From the NCBI GenBank assembly GCA_028279755.1, contig JANQNB010000018.1, positions 198,611 to 262,610 of the forward strand: a DNA stretch of 64,000 nucleotides, in the 5' to 3' direction. Numbering within the stretch: position 1 is the first letter of the stretch; each line of letters starts with the position of its first letter. The notes below the pieces were generated by a model. It was not told where the DNA came from. It worked only from the letters and a program-made list of their open reading frames with translations, and did no database searches. Source of the DNA: Candidatus Nanoarchaeia archaeon. Lineage in GTDB: Archaea > Nanobdellota > Nanobdellia > Woesearchaeales > UBA525. Of the stretch, positions 35,734 to 44,434 are shown in pieces. Position numbers and translations under genes: made by a program.

Positions 35734-36294
35734 ATGGAACGGACTGTCTGGGCGCTGATCAATTACGCAGTAAGCATCCTGCTCCTGGTCGTACTCCTCT
35801 TTGTCCAGTCGCGCGACGCGAACCTGCTTGTCGCAGGACTGCACGTGCTGGTCCTCATCTCATTTCTCGCCCTGCTGGCTGTCGAGCAGTGGGACAGCAC
35901 GCACATGCTCGCGCTCAGCTACCTGCTCGTGGCTTCGCTGTTCCTCTTGCTGTACCTCACGATCCAGCACGCAGGCGTCACCTTTGTCTACGGCGCGATA
36001 CTCATCCTTGCCGGGCTCGTGCTCTTCATCGTCGAGATCATCGCCGGCTGGCGCAGCTACCGCTTCCTGGACAGATTGGTCGAAGGCAAGAAGGAAGAGG
36101 AGCCTGCGATCCATGAGGTCACCGCGCGACCGATCGAACGACTCGTGGCCAAGGGCGGCACCAACGTCTTCCACCAGGAGGAATGCCGCATGCTGCAGCG
36201 CGCTGCTGTGAGCGACCTGATCCAGTTTACCAGCCGGGACGAGGCTGAAGCCCTGGGCCTTGAACCCTGCAAGATCTGCCTCAGAAATTCGTGA
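35734..36294 (+). CDS. Four-TM protein with C-terminal Ada-like metal-binding domain
   Basis: 186 residues from ATG 35734, with a TATA-like ATAAATATTTTTTTAAA about 30 nt upstream. Four membrane helices cover about residues 8-115. The C-terminal 50 residues read VFHQEECRMLQRAAVSDLIQ, then FTSRDEAEALGLEPCKIC. This is the pattern of the small zinc-binding domain of Ada (x-FH..dC......i....fsSr.eA...G..PCk.C). A membrane protein with this module may sense metal or alkylation. It overlaps nucS by 14 nt at the 3' end. Confidence 0.85.
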   Translation: MERTVWALINYAVSILLLVVLLFVQSRDANLLVAGLHVLVLISFLALLAVEQWDSTHMLALSYLLVASLFLLLYLTIQHAGVTFVYGAILILAGLVLFIVEIIAGWRSYRFLDRLVEGKKEEEPAIHEVTARPIERLVAKGGTNVFHQEECRMLQRAAVSDLIQFTSRDEAEALGLEPCKICLRNS

Positions 36295-37018
36295 GCGATT
36301 GCTGCTTCTTATCATGACGCGCTGCGCGATGCGGCGGAATGACATGGCGCCATTCGAAGCCATAGCTTTTCAGCATCTCTTCCGCGTTGCTGGTGATCTT
36401 CGGGCTCGCGAGGACGCCTTTGACCTTGTTCGTGCCTTTCAGCTGCTTGATCTTCGCGACATAGCGATGGAGCTGGCTCACTGCTGAAAGCCCGGCAGTG
36501 TAGCGCTTGCATTCCACCACGACGAGATTGCCCTTGCCGTCATGGCCAAACACGTCGAGAAAGCCGACTTTCGTGTGCTCTTCTCTTGATACTGGCTTGA
36601 AGTCCCTGGCGATCATCGCAGGATTGTCGCGGATCGCGTCGCTCATATCCGCTTCGTTGCCCATGAGGGTCTGCTGCTGTCCGTCCTCGAGCTTTCGTCG
36701 CAGAAGGTCGTAGATCGTGTAGATCTCCACATCGAGGAATTCCTTGTTCGGCAGGTACTTGCCTTTGAGCAGGAGATGGCCTTCGAACTTTTCCAATGCG
36801 AGTTCAGCGCCGCTTTTCAGGTAATTGATCGGATTTCCCTTCTCCGGCTGGTGGATGAGGAAGACGCCGTCCTGCTTGATGACAATGAGCCGGTCGCCCT
36901 TCGGTAAATGGGCTTCTGCTCTGCCGGAATAATTGATCTCGCAGCTGCAGAAGAAAACGAGCATCTCTCGTGCTGCCCGTGCCTGCTCGAACTGCTCGAT
37001 AAAGTCTGCGCGATCCAT
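36281..37018 (-). CDS. nucS: Endonuclease NucS
   Basis: 245 residues. The nuclease domain shows VGFLDVFGHDGKGNLVVVEC followed by KRYTAGLSAVSQLHRYVA, i.e. the D-x(n)-E-x-K active site of the RecB-like fold, and the N-terminal beta-rich ssDNA-binding domain shows GDRLIVIKQDGVFLIHQPEK. NucS/EndoMS cuts mismatched DNA and works with PCNA. ATG 37018 is about 27 nt from TTTTATAATC, so it is probably leaderless; ATG 37030 is an alternative. The usual C-terminal PCNA peptide is not obvious. Confidence 0.95.
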   Translation of the reverse strand: MDRADFIEQFEQARAAREMLVFFCSCEINYSGRAEAHLPKGDRLIVIKQDGVFLIHQPEKGNPINYLKSGAELALEKFEGHLLLKGKYLPNKEFLDVEIYTIYDLLRRKLEDGQQQTLMGNEADMSDAIRDNPAMIARDFKPVSREEHTKVGFLDVFGHDGKGNLVVVECKRYTAGLSAVSQLHRYVAKIKQLKGTNKVKGVLASPKITSNAEEMLKSYGFEWRHVIPPHRAARHDKKQQSLTNF

Positions 37019-37109
37019 CGCTGAGAGCATCTGCGCGATGATTATAAAACTTGCCCAGCCGCAACCTTTATAAGCGGCACTCGGCCGACTAGGAATGAGA
37101 GGTGGCGTA

Positions 37110-37829
37110 GTGAAATACTGGTATGTGGTACTGGCGCTTGTCGTGCTTGCTGGCTGCTCAGGCGGGCCGGCTGTGATCTGTTCTGCACCCTATATTCTTG
37201 TCGGCCAGGAATGCTGCCTTGACAGCAACGACAACGACATCTGCGATGCTGACGACGACCTCCTCGCCATGGCTGACGGCACGTACGAATGCCCGGACGT
37301 GGACTGCAGCCTGTGCCCTGCGACGATCGTGGAGAAGAACGTCTCGGTCCAGGTCGTGAAATACATCTGCGAAGAGACTGGCCTGACTGTGGAAGATCCC
37401 AAAGAGTGCACTGGTGAGATCGCTGCGAACCCCTTCGAAGACTACGAGCCATATGACGGCGCTGAAGACCGCAGCGTGCTCGAGGAGTTCAGCTTCCGCG
37501 CTGCCTGCCGTGACAGCATCAACTCTGTCGAGATCCACTACATTGCGGGCAGCATCCCGTCAGGCGTGGAGATCCAGGTCAAGGAATCACCGACTGACGG
37601 CTGGGAAACCGTGTACACGCTTGACGATGCGCGTATGGAGAAGTATCTCTATGCTGCGTTCTGCGAGGATGACTGCACCATGAATGTCGAGTTCTTCCTC
37701 GACCCGAACAAGGTGTATCTGATGCGCGCAGAGTTTGATTATCTCAGCCTCTATGGCGAAGTCCAGCGTTCGAACGAGTACGTCATCGATGCGCGCGAAG
37801 ACGGCGAGTATCTCAGGAAGCTATGCTAG
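37110..37829 (+). CDS. Cys-rich lipoprotein
   Basis: About 239 residues. The GTG at 37110 follows GAGGTGG by 5 nt; ATG 37095, at leaderless distance from CTTTATAAG, is the alternative start. The signal YWYVVLALVVLAGC ends in a lipobox. The mature part begins with CCLDSNDNDICDADDD, a Ca-binding-type DxNDxxxCD motif seen in many DPANN exported proteins. A CPDVDCSLCP cluster and a beta-rich C-terminal domain (FSFRAACRDSINSVEIHYIA) follow. The 3' end overlaps nreA by 9 nt. Confidence 0.85.
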   Translation: MKYWYVVLALVVLAGCSGGPAVICSAPYILVGQECCLDSNDNDICDADDDLLAMADGTYECPDVDCSLCPATIVEKNVSVQVVKYICEETGLTVEDPKECTGEIAANPFEDYEPYDGAEDRSVLEEFSFRAACRDSINSVEIHYIAGSIPSGVEIQVKESPTDGWETVYTLDDARMEKYLYAAFCEDDCTMNVEFFLDPNKVYLMRAEFDYLSLYGEVQRSNEYVIDAREDGEYLRKLC

Positions 37830-39050
37830 CCACTGCCCCAAGCGCGTTTGCACCTTGATGTTCTTGAGCAGACGGGAATTATCGTTGATTGTTGTTGTGA
37901 CGTCGAACCGGAATCGTTTTTTGCAATAATCGATGACGTATTTCTTCATTGCGTCGCGGTCAGGGAATTGGAGTGGTTGTGCACTCATCGCCTTTCGCAC
38001 TGCTTCGCGCACGACCCACACGCCGAGTGGTGCTGAATATTCCTGGGTGACGAATCGTAATGCAAGAATTGCTGCCTGCCGTTTATTTGCCTTGAGTCTT
38101 TCGAGGATGGCGAGGCGTGCAGCGTAATAGCCGCCGACCGTGTTTGTCGCGTAGTCGGTTCTGCCAAGATAATTTTCATAGTCAGTATCCCACGCGCCGG
38201 CGCCATGCTTGTGCAGGAGGGGGAGGTAGCCTTCAAAGAGTTCGTAGCTCCATAAGTCATCAAAGAACAAAATCACATAATAATTCCCCAGGTATCCGCC
38301 GATATATACCTGACAATCAGATTCTGAATTATCCTTAATGTCCTTAATAATTTCTTTCCCCAGCGTGTCATCCACTGCGGTGATGCTCCATCGTGTGGGA
38401 ACCAGTTTCCGCTGTGGCTTCACGCCGAGATTGCCGACGCTGAGCAGTTTCTTCAGGAAGTGTTCGTCGAAGCCTTTCCTGTACAGCTTTGTCATGGCTG
38501 GCGCGCTCTTCTGGTCGACGTCATCCACGACTTTCTCGACGCGCGTGTCGACCTTGACGTTCTCAGTGATGCGCGCGTTCTTCAAACGAACGCTCGGCCC
38601 GTGCGGTTGCGCGTCCTGGTTGAACACTGTCTTGAACACTGGTTTTTTTGCTAAGCTGATCTCCATGTCTGCAGGTTTGCTGGCCATGCCGATCTCCTGG
38701 CCCATGCCGATCAGGCGATCGTTGAAGCTCTTGATGTGCTGCTGGAAGGTCGAGTTCACGAGTTGTGTCCGCAGGTCGACAATTTCGGGGATCTGCTTAT
38801 TTTCCCTGCTCCATTGCAAAGGTTCGTCCTGCTCTGTGTATTCCTCGACATTGAGGAAGCCGATGTTCACGCGCGGATAGCCGTAATGGCCCACGAAGAC
38901 GTTCGGTGCTTCGCCGAAATAGTCCTGCTTTGCCGTTTGGTTCTGGAGCTTGACCTTCTTCATCCGGAACGCGTTCGGACAATTACGGTATGTGTGGAAT
39001 TTCGATTTGCAGAAGATGCAATGCTGCTCGTACGGGAGCGGGCTTGTCAT
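37821..39050 (-). CDS. nreA: DNA repair protein NreA
   Basis: 409 residues. An N-terminal zinc-finger-like CIFCKSKFHTYRNC is followed by the Nre core (FGEAPNVFVGHYGYPRVNIG, DLRTQLVNSTF, GGYLGNYYVILFFDDLWSYE). The last nine residues, QTRLGQWLA, fit a PCNA-interacting Q-x-x-L-x-x-W/F peptide. Nre proteins are archaeal and act in repair of mitomycin-type damage. Start just after a TATATAGG element. Confident. Confidence 0.95.
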   Translation of the reverse strand: MTSPLPYEQHCIFCKSKFHTYRNCPNAFRMKKVKLQNQTAKQDYFGEAPNVFVGHYGYPRVNIGFLNVEEYTEQDEPLQWSRENKQIPEIVDLRTQLVNSTFQQHIKSFNDRLIGMGQEIGMASKPADMEISLAKKPVFKTVFNQDAQPHGPSVRLKNARITENVKVDTRVEKVVDDVDQKSAPAMTKLYRKGFDEHFLKKLLSVGNLGVKPQRKLVPTRWSITAVDDTLGKEIIKDIKDNSESDCQVYIGGYLGNYYVILFFDDLWSYELFEGYLPLLHKHGAGAWDTDYENYLGRTDYATNTVGGYYAARLAILERLKANKRQAAILALRFVTQEYSAPLGVWVVREAVRKAMSAQPLQFPDRDAMKKYVIDYCKKRFRFDVTTTINDNSRLLKNIKVQTRLGQWLA

Positions 39051-39068
39051 GGTGGTGGAAAGCGCTGC

Positions 39069-40565
39069 CTATATATCTACCTTGCGCCCGGTGCGTGGCA
39101 TGGTCTTCCAGGCACGGCTGACCTTTTGGTAATACTGCTGGGTTTCCCTTGGAATCTGGTTCTTGTTGATCCTTGTTTCGCCTGCATTGTACGCCATGAT
39201 GATCTTCATCATCCGGTCCTTCACGCCTGGACGGTATTTCTCGTGGAGATAGCTGAGCATGTGAACCCCGGCGTCGATGTTCTGGTCGTAGTCGCCGGCA
39301 GTGCAGACATGGCCGTCTGCCGGAATGGGCAGGCCGCGCTCGTTCAGCACTGGCGTGCCGTGCCGGAAATGGTGCTTGTACTTGTCGCTCCTGCTGTGGA
39401 AATGGATCCACATGGCTGGCATCAATTGCATCAGCCCCATCGCGCCGACGCGGCTTTTCGCATCCCATTTGAAGCTGCTCTCTGTCTGGATGACTGCCCA
39501 GATCAGGGGCTCGTCGACATGCTGCTGCCCGTCGGGCTTGTAGCGGTACTTGGCATCACGGACCGCAGCGAGGAAGAGCGCCTTCTGCTTTGCGAGGGGC
39601 AGGTTCGTGTCGAGGGTGCCGGCGTGATTGGCACGGTACTTGTCGGTGACCACGTCGATCACTGCGCGCTTCCACGTAATGTTGCCTTGTTCGTCGATCT
39701 CGATGATGCCGATGCCTTCTGTTCGCCTGAGGTCGTGCGCAAAGATCCACTCCACCATGTCTGCTGCCTGGTCGAGGTTGCCGACCGGATGTGTTGTGAT
39801 CACTTTATTCGGCGCTTTCTCGCCGTGAACGTAGATGCGCGTGCTGAGGTCGATGCCCTGGATGTTCAGATCCTGCAGGTGCTGGTTGAAATCTCTGACG
39901 AACGACTCAGCGCCGGTCTCGTCGTCGTACGCGCCGAACTGCAGATAGATGCCTGGCGGTGGCTGCGTGCCTGTCTTCTCTGCGGCCTTTGCTGCGCGTG
40001 CCAGTTCTGCCTGTTGCTGCTTGTCAAGGGATTGATTCTCGAGCAGCTTGTAGATTGTGCCGGCGGTGAGGGTGACAAATCCGGCAGTGCCGATGATCTT
40101 GAGCATCGAGCGCCGGTTGACAAGTTCGGGTTCCCAGTCTTGTGGCGGCAGGGCGTGCGGCGTGCCGTCGATGACATGCGTGAGCTTCGCTCTGATCTCT
40201 GCGAGCCGGTTCCTGATCTCGTCGTGCGGAATGACCTGGTTCCAGGTCGCGATGTACTTGCCGAACTCAGGATGATCGCTGTGCGCTTCGCCCAGGGCCC
40301 GCAGCATTTTCTCCACAGTAGCCAGCTCGTTGCCGATCTCGCGCAGCAGCCATTCCTGGATCGCTGCAACCTGGTCGTGCTGGCCTTTGATCGTGAGCTC
40401 GTCGGTCACGCTGTCGATGAGCTGCAGCGCTTTCCCGAGCTCCTCATGCAGGTTCTTCACTGCCTGCTGCTCCTTATGGGTCCACCACCACCAGTCGCGA
40501 TACTCGCCCTCCTGCTCGTGGCTTGCCACGATCTGCAGTGTCGCCTTGATCTTGACCTGGTCCAT
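39069..40565 (-). CDS. Membrane-anchored SLT lytic-transglycosylase-like protein with SPOR-like domain
   Basis: 498 residues from ATG 40565 (TATA GTTTAAATAC upstream). Residues 1-150 are charged and helical; NRRSMLKIIGTAGFVTLTAG (150-169) is a membrane segment. About 203-275 reads GIYLQFGAYDDETGAESFVR ... ITTHPVGNLDQAADMVEWI, resembling a SPOR domain. About 350-485 is an SLT/lysozyme-fold domain: Glu362 in AVIQTESSF, GAMGLMQLMP (374-383), AYNAG (458-462), ETQQYYQKV (474-482). In bacteria SLT cleaves and SPOR binds murein; this organism should lack murein. It may act on imported, host or neighbour glycans. It is divergent from the ThiF gene. Confidence 0.9.
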   Translation of the reverse strand: MDQVKIKATLQIVASHEQEGEYRDWWWWTHKEQQAVKNLHEELGKALQLIDSVTDELTIKGQHDQVAAIQEWLLREIGNELATVEKMLRALGEAHSDHPEFGKYIATWNQVIPHDEIRNRLAEIRAKLTHVIDGTPHALPPQDWEPELVNRRSMLKIIGTAGFVTLTAGTIYKLLENQSLDKQQQAELARAAKAAEKTGTQPPPGIYLQFGAYDDETGAESFVRDFNQHLQDLNIQGIDLSTRIYVHGEKAPNKVITTHPVGNLDQAADMVEWIFAHDLRRTEGIGIIEIDEQGNITWKRAVIDVVTDKYRANHAGTLDTNLPLAKQKALFLAAVRDAKYRYKPDGQQHVDEPLIWAVIQTESSFKWDAKSRVGAMGLMQLMPAMWIHFHSRSDKYKHHFRHGTPVLNERGLPIPADGHVCTAGDYDQNIDAGVHMLSYLHEKYRPGVKDRMMKIIMAYNAGETRINKNQIPRETQQYYQKVSRAWKTMPRTGRKVDI

Positions 40566-40683
40566 GCTGGTTTTTTTCCTAGAGGGGTATTTAAACCTTG
40601 GTGATATGGTTATTTTCCATATAGTAAATAATTCTCTTGTGGCGTAAAGCTTAAATATCCACCGCAGCACGACACCCTCTTGT

Positions 40684-41340
40684 ATGCGCACACTGTATCG
40701 GTCGATCTTCAAGGAGATCGGCGAGAAAGGCAATGACAAGCTTGTCGGCAAGAAGGTGACTGTTGCCGGGCTTGGCGGCGTGGGTTCTATCGTGACCGGG
40801 ATACTGGCACGCGAGGATTTCGAGCTGCGGATCATCGACAAAGGACGAGTCGAAGAAGCGGACATGAACCGCATGGGCCTGTATCAGGAGCAGGACATCA
40901 CCAAGTTCAAGGCGAAACAGGCCAAGCAGCGGGTCGCGGCGATCAATCCGAAACTGAACATGAAGAGTTTCCACGAGGAGCTCGGCGAGAGCAATGTTTT
41001 TTTGGTGAAGTCTGATTGTGTCGTTGATTGCACGAACAACGACGACAGCAATAGCTTGATCTTCGATTTCTGCCAGCAGAACAAGGTGCCGGTCGTGCTG
41101 GCGAGCTATGCCGGGAGCACTGCGTATTTGCTGATCGCGACCAAGAAATTGCCGAAGAAGGCGTTCCAGGAGTATCTGAAGATGCCGAAGACTGACGACG
41201 TCGGCGCGATCTCGCCAGCGACGCACACTGCAGCTGCGCTCGCTGTGGTCGAATTGTTCAAGATATTATTGGGAAAAGGCACTTCCCGCTTGATCACCTT
41301 TGACGTCTGGACCGGCAAGCACAAAGAGAAGAAGCTCTAG
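40684..41340 (+). CDS. ThiF/E1-like adenylyltransferase family protein
   Basis: 218 residues. The Rossmann nucleotide site is VTVAGLGGVGSIVTGILARE, followed by MNRMGLYQEQDI and KAKQAKQRVAAINP, the N-R-x(n)-Q-x-D-I-x-x-x-K pattern of ThiF/MoeB/HesA/TcdA proteins. DCTNNDDSN follows. The paired CxxC zinc motifs of MoeB are absent and no obvious catalytic Cys is seen, so it is nearer TcdA or another non-canonical E1. GCTTAAATAT lies about 28 nt before the ATG (leaderless). Its stop codon is part of the hairpin at 41338-41435. Confidence 0.9.
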   Translation: MRTLYRSIFKEIGEKGNDKLVGKKVTVAGLGGVGSIVTGILAREDFELRIIDKGRVEEADMNRMGLYQEQDITKFKAKQAKQRVAAINPKLNMKSFHEELGESNVFLVKSDCVVDCTNNDDSNSLIFDFCQQNKVPVVLASYAGSTAYLLIATKKLPKKAFQEYLKMPKTDDVGAISPATHTAAALAVVELFKILLGKGTSRLITFDVWTGKHKEKKL

Positions 41341-41435
41341 CGCCGCTGCCTTGGCAGCTTCTGTGATGCACTGACCCATCCACTGAATCTGATACACAGC
41401 GAGAGCCACGTCTGATAGCTGCCGCCGCGGCGCTA
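41338..41435. repeat. 98-nt nested hairpin at the end of the ThiF gene
   Basis: TAGCGCCGC (41338-41346, including the stop codon) pairs exactly with GCGGCGCTA (41427-41435). Inside it GGCAGCT (41352-41358) pairs with AGCTGCC (41418-41424), and CTGTG (about 41361-41365) pairs with CACAG (41395-41399). The 30-nt tip has CTGA twice. It could be a structured RNA, a terminator-like element or a small repeat. It shares GCTGCCTTGGC with the element at 31700-31868. Confidence 0.65.
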
Positions 41436-41539
41436 GGGGCAACTTTTTAAAGCCCTGTTGATTCTACGCACCTAGCCCAGCGAGGCTGCTTTCTGGTAAG
41501 CGCGCGAGGCGGAATGCGCCTTGGCGCGGAGTGAAAAGA

Positions 41540-41800
41540 ATGGGATATGGAAGTGATCGCGACAGAGGTCGCGGTGGTGGCCGCGGAGGCGGCCGTGGCG
41601 GCGGTGGCCGCGGTGGATTCGGCGGCGGCCGAGGCTTTGGCGGTGGCGGCGGTTTCAACCGTGGTCCGCGCGAGATGCATAAAGCGATCTGTGCTGACTG
41701 CAAGAACGAATGCGAAGTGCCGTTCAAGCCGACAGAAGGACGCGATGTGTTTTGTCGCGACTGTTTCCAGAAGCACAAGCCTCCTCGAGACAGATTTTAA
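41540..41800 (+). CDS. RGG-rich small zinc-ribbon protein
   Basis: 86 residues from ATG 41540, with GGAGTG 7 nt upstream. Residues 1-45 are RGG/FGG repeats (RGGGRGGGRGGGGRGGFGGG), a typical RNA-binding low-complexity tail. Residues 50-86 form a zinc ribbon: ICADCKNECEVPFKP then VFCRDCFQKHKPP. The CADC...EVPFKP..GR.VFCRDCF pattern recurs in small bacterial and archaeal proteins. The leader (about 41470-41539) can form a GC hairpin (AGGCG/CGCCT), possibly a translational switch. Confidence 0.9.
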   Translation: MGYGSDRDRGRGGGRGGGRGGGGRGGFGGGRGFGGGGGFNRGPREMHKAICADCKNECEVPFKPTEGRDVFCRDCFQKHKPPRDRF

Positions 41801-41902
41801 CTTTTTTTATACCCTGAGATGGGTGTTGTCGATTAAAAAGCTATTCTTTTGCCTCTCCTTGATAATAGTGAAATTTATATAGTGATTGCATATCACACCG
41901 CC

Positions 41903-42424
41903 ATGCTTGGAGATATTGTTGTCCGTTTCGAATCGCCAGAAACTGAAGTGCATCATTTCGGCGGGCTCATCATTCTCGAACGCGGATTGCAGGATCGAAC
42001 CCAGGCGTTGAGCGAATTCTTCGAATCGCTTCGCGGCCCGCACATGGTGAGAGACATTACCAAAAGTCCGGAATACCAAGCACTGGTCTACTTCGCCGGC
42101 CGGGAGGCGAATGCCAAATGCCAGATGGGGGATACGCCACGACAGATGGAGAAACGCCTCGAACTCGGAGAGAGCCCTTTACCTGGCAATGTCCGCGGAC
42201 GTTCGGTCGAGGGCATGACAGGGTTCACAGTCAACTGGCTCTTCGAGTACGATCGGAATACACACCTCGTCAGACAGGTCTATGACGTGCATTTCGGATT
42301 CACTTCTGGCGAGGCCTATCCTGACTGCAGGCCTGACCCCTTGGTGTTCACGCCGCTCGACCGGGATCCGGTCCACAATTTCCGCAGCAAGGTGCTTGAT
42401 ACGCCAGAGCGCAAGTTCAGCTGA
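41903..42424 (+). CDS. Hypothetical protein
   Basis: 173 residues starting MLGDIVVRFESPETEVHHFG. AAATTTATATAG lies about 27 nt upstream, so I use the leaderless ATG at 41903; the upstream TTG at 41849 would overlap the promoter. The protein is soluble with mixed alpha/beta character (GGLIILERGLQDRTQALSEF; FTVNWLFEYDRNTHLVRQVY). No motif recognised. The stop directly abuts the stop of the convergent small membrane protein. Confidence 0.75.
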   Translation: MLGDIVVRFESPETEVHHFGGLIILERGLQDRTQALSEFFESLRGPHMVRDITKSPEYQALVYFAGREANAKCQMGDTPRQMEKRLELGESPLPGNVRGRSVEGMTGFTVNWLFEYDRNTHLVRQVYDVHFGFTSGEAYPDCRPDPLVFTPLDRDPVHNFRSKVLDTPERKFS

Positions 42425-42577
42425 TCACTTCATCTTGAGCAGGAATGCGATTGCTATGAGAATAATACCGATCATGAGATATACTATTGCGCTGACTGGT
42501 CGCGTGCCCTGGATAAGTCGGAATATGCCGATACCTGTGAACAAGATTCCGACGATGCTTGCATAGCGCCAGCCCAT
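42425..42577 (-). CDS. Small two-helix membrane protein, 50 aa
   Basis: Minus-strand ATG at 42577 gives MGWRYASIVGILFTGIGIFR, then LIQGTRPVSAIVYLMIGIIL and AIAFLLKMK. Two hydrophobic helices with a short basic/turn linker (QGTRP) make a hairpin membrane protein. The flanking gene on the opposite strand ends at the adjacent base. Too short for most gene callers. Function unknown. Confidence 0.65.
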   Translation of the reverse strand: MGWRYASIVGILFTGIGIFRLIQGTRPVSAIVYLMIGIILIAIAFLLKMK

Positions 42578-42624
42578 GACGCGTTTTTATAATCGGCGTT
42601 TTTATGGTTTACGCAAGCTTCTTA

Positions 42625-42924
42625 ATGGAACTCCTTTTCCTGCACTCCATGCAATTCAGAGAGGCAGGGCAGCGACTCGAACAACGGCTTCCTGAGATGG
42701 AAGGCCATGTGCGGCGAGGCGATATGCAGGAAGTCATGTTTGTGCAGCGATTGCTTGCCACAAGTGGGCCTGCCTGCGTGCCGAATCTTACCCGCATTGC
42801 TGGCCGCTTGCGCCATTTCGCAGCCGAGCCTTGCTATAATGAGAATACCAAAGGCAGAGAATATCTCAACTGGGCAGCGCAAATGATCGATGACGCAGTA
42901 GAAGCAGATGCTGCACGGCGATAA
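42625..42924 (+). CDS. Hypothetical helical protein
   Basis: About 99 residues, starting MELLFLHSMQFREAGQRLEQ. GTTTTTATGG and TTTTTATAATC elements lie 20-40 nt upstream. An in-frame ATG at 42604 is possible. The sequence is amphipathic and helical (GDMQEVMFVQRLLATSGPAC; REYLNWAAQMIDDAVEADAA). Not recognised. Confidence 0.6.
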   Translation: MELLFLHSMQFREAGQRLEQRLPEMEGHVRRGDMQEVMFVQRLLATSGPACVPNLTRIAGRLRHFAAEPCYNENTKGREYLNWAAQMIDDAVEADAARR

Positions 42925-42961
42925 GCGCACCCTTATAAAGAGAGGCTAAGGCCGGGATTCT

Positions 42962-44419
42962 ATGTTTGAACAATTGAGTGCAGGGATACGGAAAGCGCTT
43001 GCGTTTGAAGGATATGTCAAACCGACGCCGATACAGGCGAAAGCGATCCCTGCGTTGCTTCGTGGTAAGGATTTGTTAGGTATAGCGCAGACCGGGACAG
43101 GGAAAACAGCTGCGTTTTTACTGCCGATCCTGCATAAGTTTTCCTCTGAGATGAAGGTGCTGCCGTCAGGCACGCCACGCGCGCTGGTGTTAGCGCCGAC
43201 CAGAGAACTCGCGGCGCAGATCGGCGACAGCTGCCGGAAGTATGGCAAGCATCTGCGACTGCGGCATACGGTTATTTTTGGCGGGGTCGGGCAAGGACCG
43301 CAAGTGAGTTCGTTGAAACACGGTGTTGATATTCTTATTGCGACGCCTGGGCGCCTGCTGGATCTGATGGAGCAGGGCTTTGTTTTTCTTGATCGCCTGG
43401 AAGTGTTTGTCCTGGATGAAGCTGACCGGATGCTGGACATGGGCTTCCTGCCAGATGTGAAACGGGTTGTGCAGCGAGTGCCGCAACGACGGCAGACGAT
43501 GTTCTTTTCCGCGACAATGTCGCCGGAGATTTCCGCATTAGCTGCATCAATGGTGCACGATCCAGTGCGCGTTGAAGTGACGCCTGATTCCTTGACTGTC
43601 GAGAAGATCGATCAACGAGTATTGTTTGTCGATGCCAAGAAGAAAGATGCCTTGCTGTGGTTGTTATTGGAACAGGAACATCTGGAGAAAGTCTTGGTGT
43701 TCACGCGGACAAAACACCGCGCTGATCGCGTGTGTCGAAGTCTGAACAAGAAAGGGGTGAAGGCTGTCCCTATCCATGGGAACAGATCACAGAATCAACG
43801 GACACAGGCGTTGAAGAGCTTTCATGATGGAAGAAGTCGTGTGTTGGTTGCAACTGACATCGCAGCTCGCGGGATCGATGTGAAGGATATTTCGCATGTT
43901 ATTAATTATGATTTACCGAATGAGCCGGAGAACTATGTGCATCGTATTGGTCGGACAGCTCGGGCTGGGAAAGACGGGATTGCGTACTCGTTTTGTGCGG
44001 CAGATGAACGCGAGTATCTTCGTGCGATCGAGAAGCTGATCAAGATGCGGATTGAGGTCGAGAAGCACAATTATCATTCTGACGAAGCGTTGCACGCGAC
44101 TGGTGCAGCGGCACGGCCGAAACCGCGACAGTGGAAAGGACGAGAACGGAGACCATTCAATCGTGAAGTGAAACCACGGCCGGATACGCGAGGGTTCAGG
44201 GGAAGAGGCAAGCCAAGGGGAGCATCCCGAGGAAAGCCACGATCCAGCGGCAAGCCACGTGGGAAGCCACGCCACGGACGAGCACCCAACACCTCCCGAG
44301 GCGCACGAGGCAAGCCGAAGGGCAAACCACGTGGTGGGAGCTCACGAGGCGGACAGCGCGGCGGGCGTGGCGGAACCGGGCGCTTCCACAAGAAGCCCCG
44401 CGGACGGAATCGACGGTGA
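42962..44419 (+). CDS. DEAD-box RNA helicase, RhlE/CsdA type
   Basis: 485 residues with complete helicase motifs: Q-motif GYVKPTPIQAKAIP, Walker A AQTGTGKTAA, motif Ia PTRELAAQ, DEAD as VLDEADRMLDMGF, SAT as FFSATMS, and VATDIAARGIDVKDISHVIN with HRIGRTARAGKDG. From about residue 385 the tail is basic and repetitive (KPRG, RGGQRGGRGG), probably RNA-binding. The core looks bacterial, consistent with transfer. The DNA of the tail is repetitive. Confidence 0.97.
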   Translation: MFEQLSAGIRKALAFEGYVKPTPIQAKAIPALLRGKDLLGIAQTGTGKTAAFLLPILHKFSSEMKVLPSGTPRALVLAPTRELAAQIGDSCRKYGKHLRLRHTVIFGGVGQGPQVSSLKHGVDILIATPGRLLDLMEQGFVFLDRLEVFVLDEADRMLDMGFLPDVKRVVQRVPQRRQTMFFSATMSPEISALAASMVHDPVRVEVTPDSLTVEKIDQRVLFVDAKKKDALLWLLLEQEHLEKVLVFTRTKHRADRVCRSLNKKGVKAVPIHGNRSQNQRTQALKSFHDGRSRVLVATDIAARGIDVKDISHVINYDLPNEPENYVHRIGRTARAGKDGIAYSFCAADEREYLRAIEKLIKMRIEVEKHNYHSDEALHATGAAARPKPRQWKGRERRPFNREVKPRPDTRGFRGRGKPRGASRGKPRSSGKPRGKPRHGRAPNTSRGARGKPKGKPRGGSSRGGQRGGRGGTGRFHKKPRGRNRR

Positions 44420-44434
44420 GAAATAGACAGAGTA

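Noticed and set aside
38736-40604. 622-residue plus-strand frame
   Set aside because: It runs antisense across the SLT protein and nreA, both with clear family motifs. Its translation shows only low-complexity Leu/Val/Cys bias.
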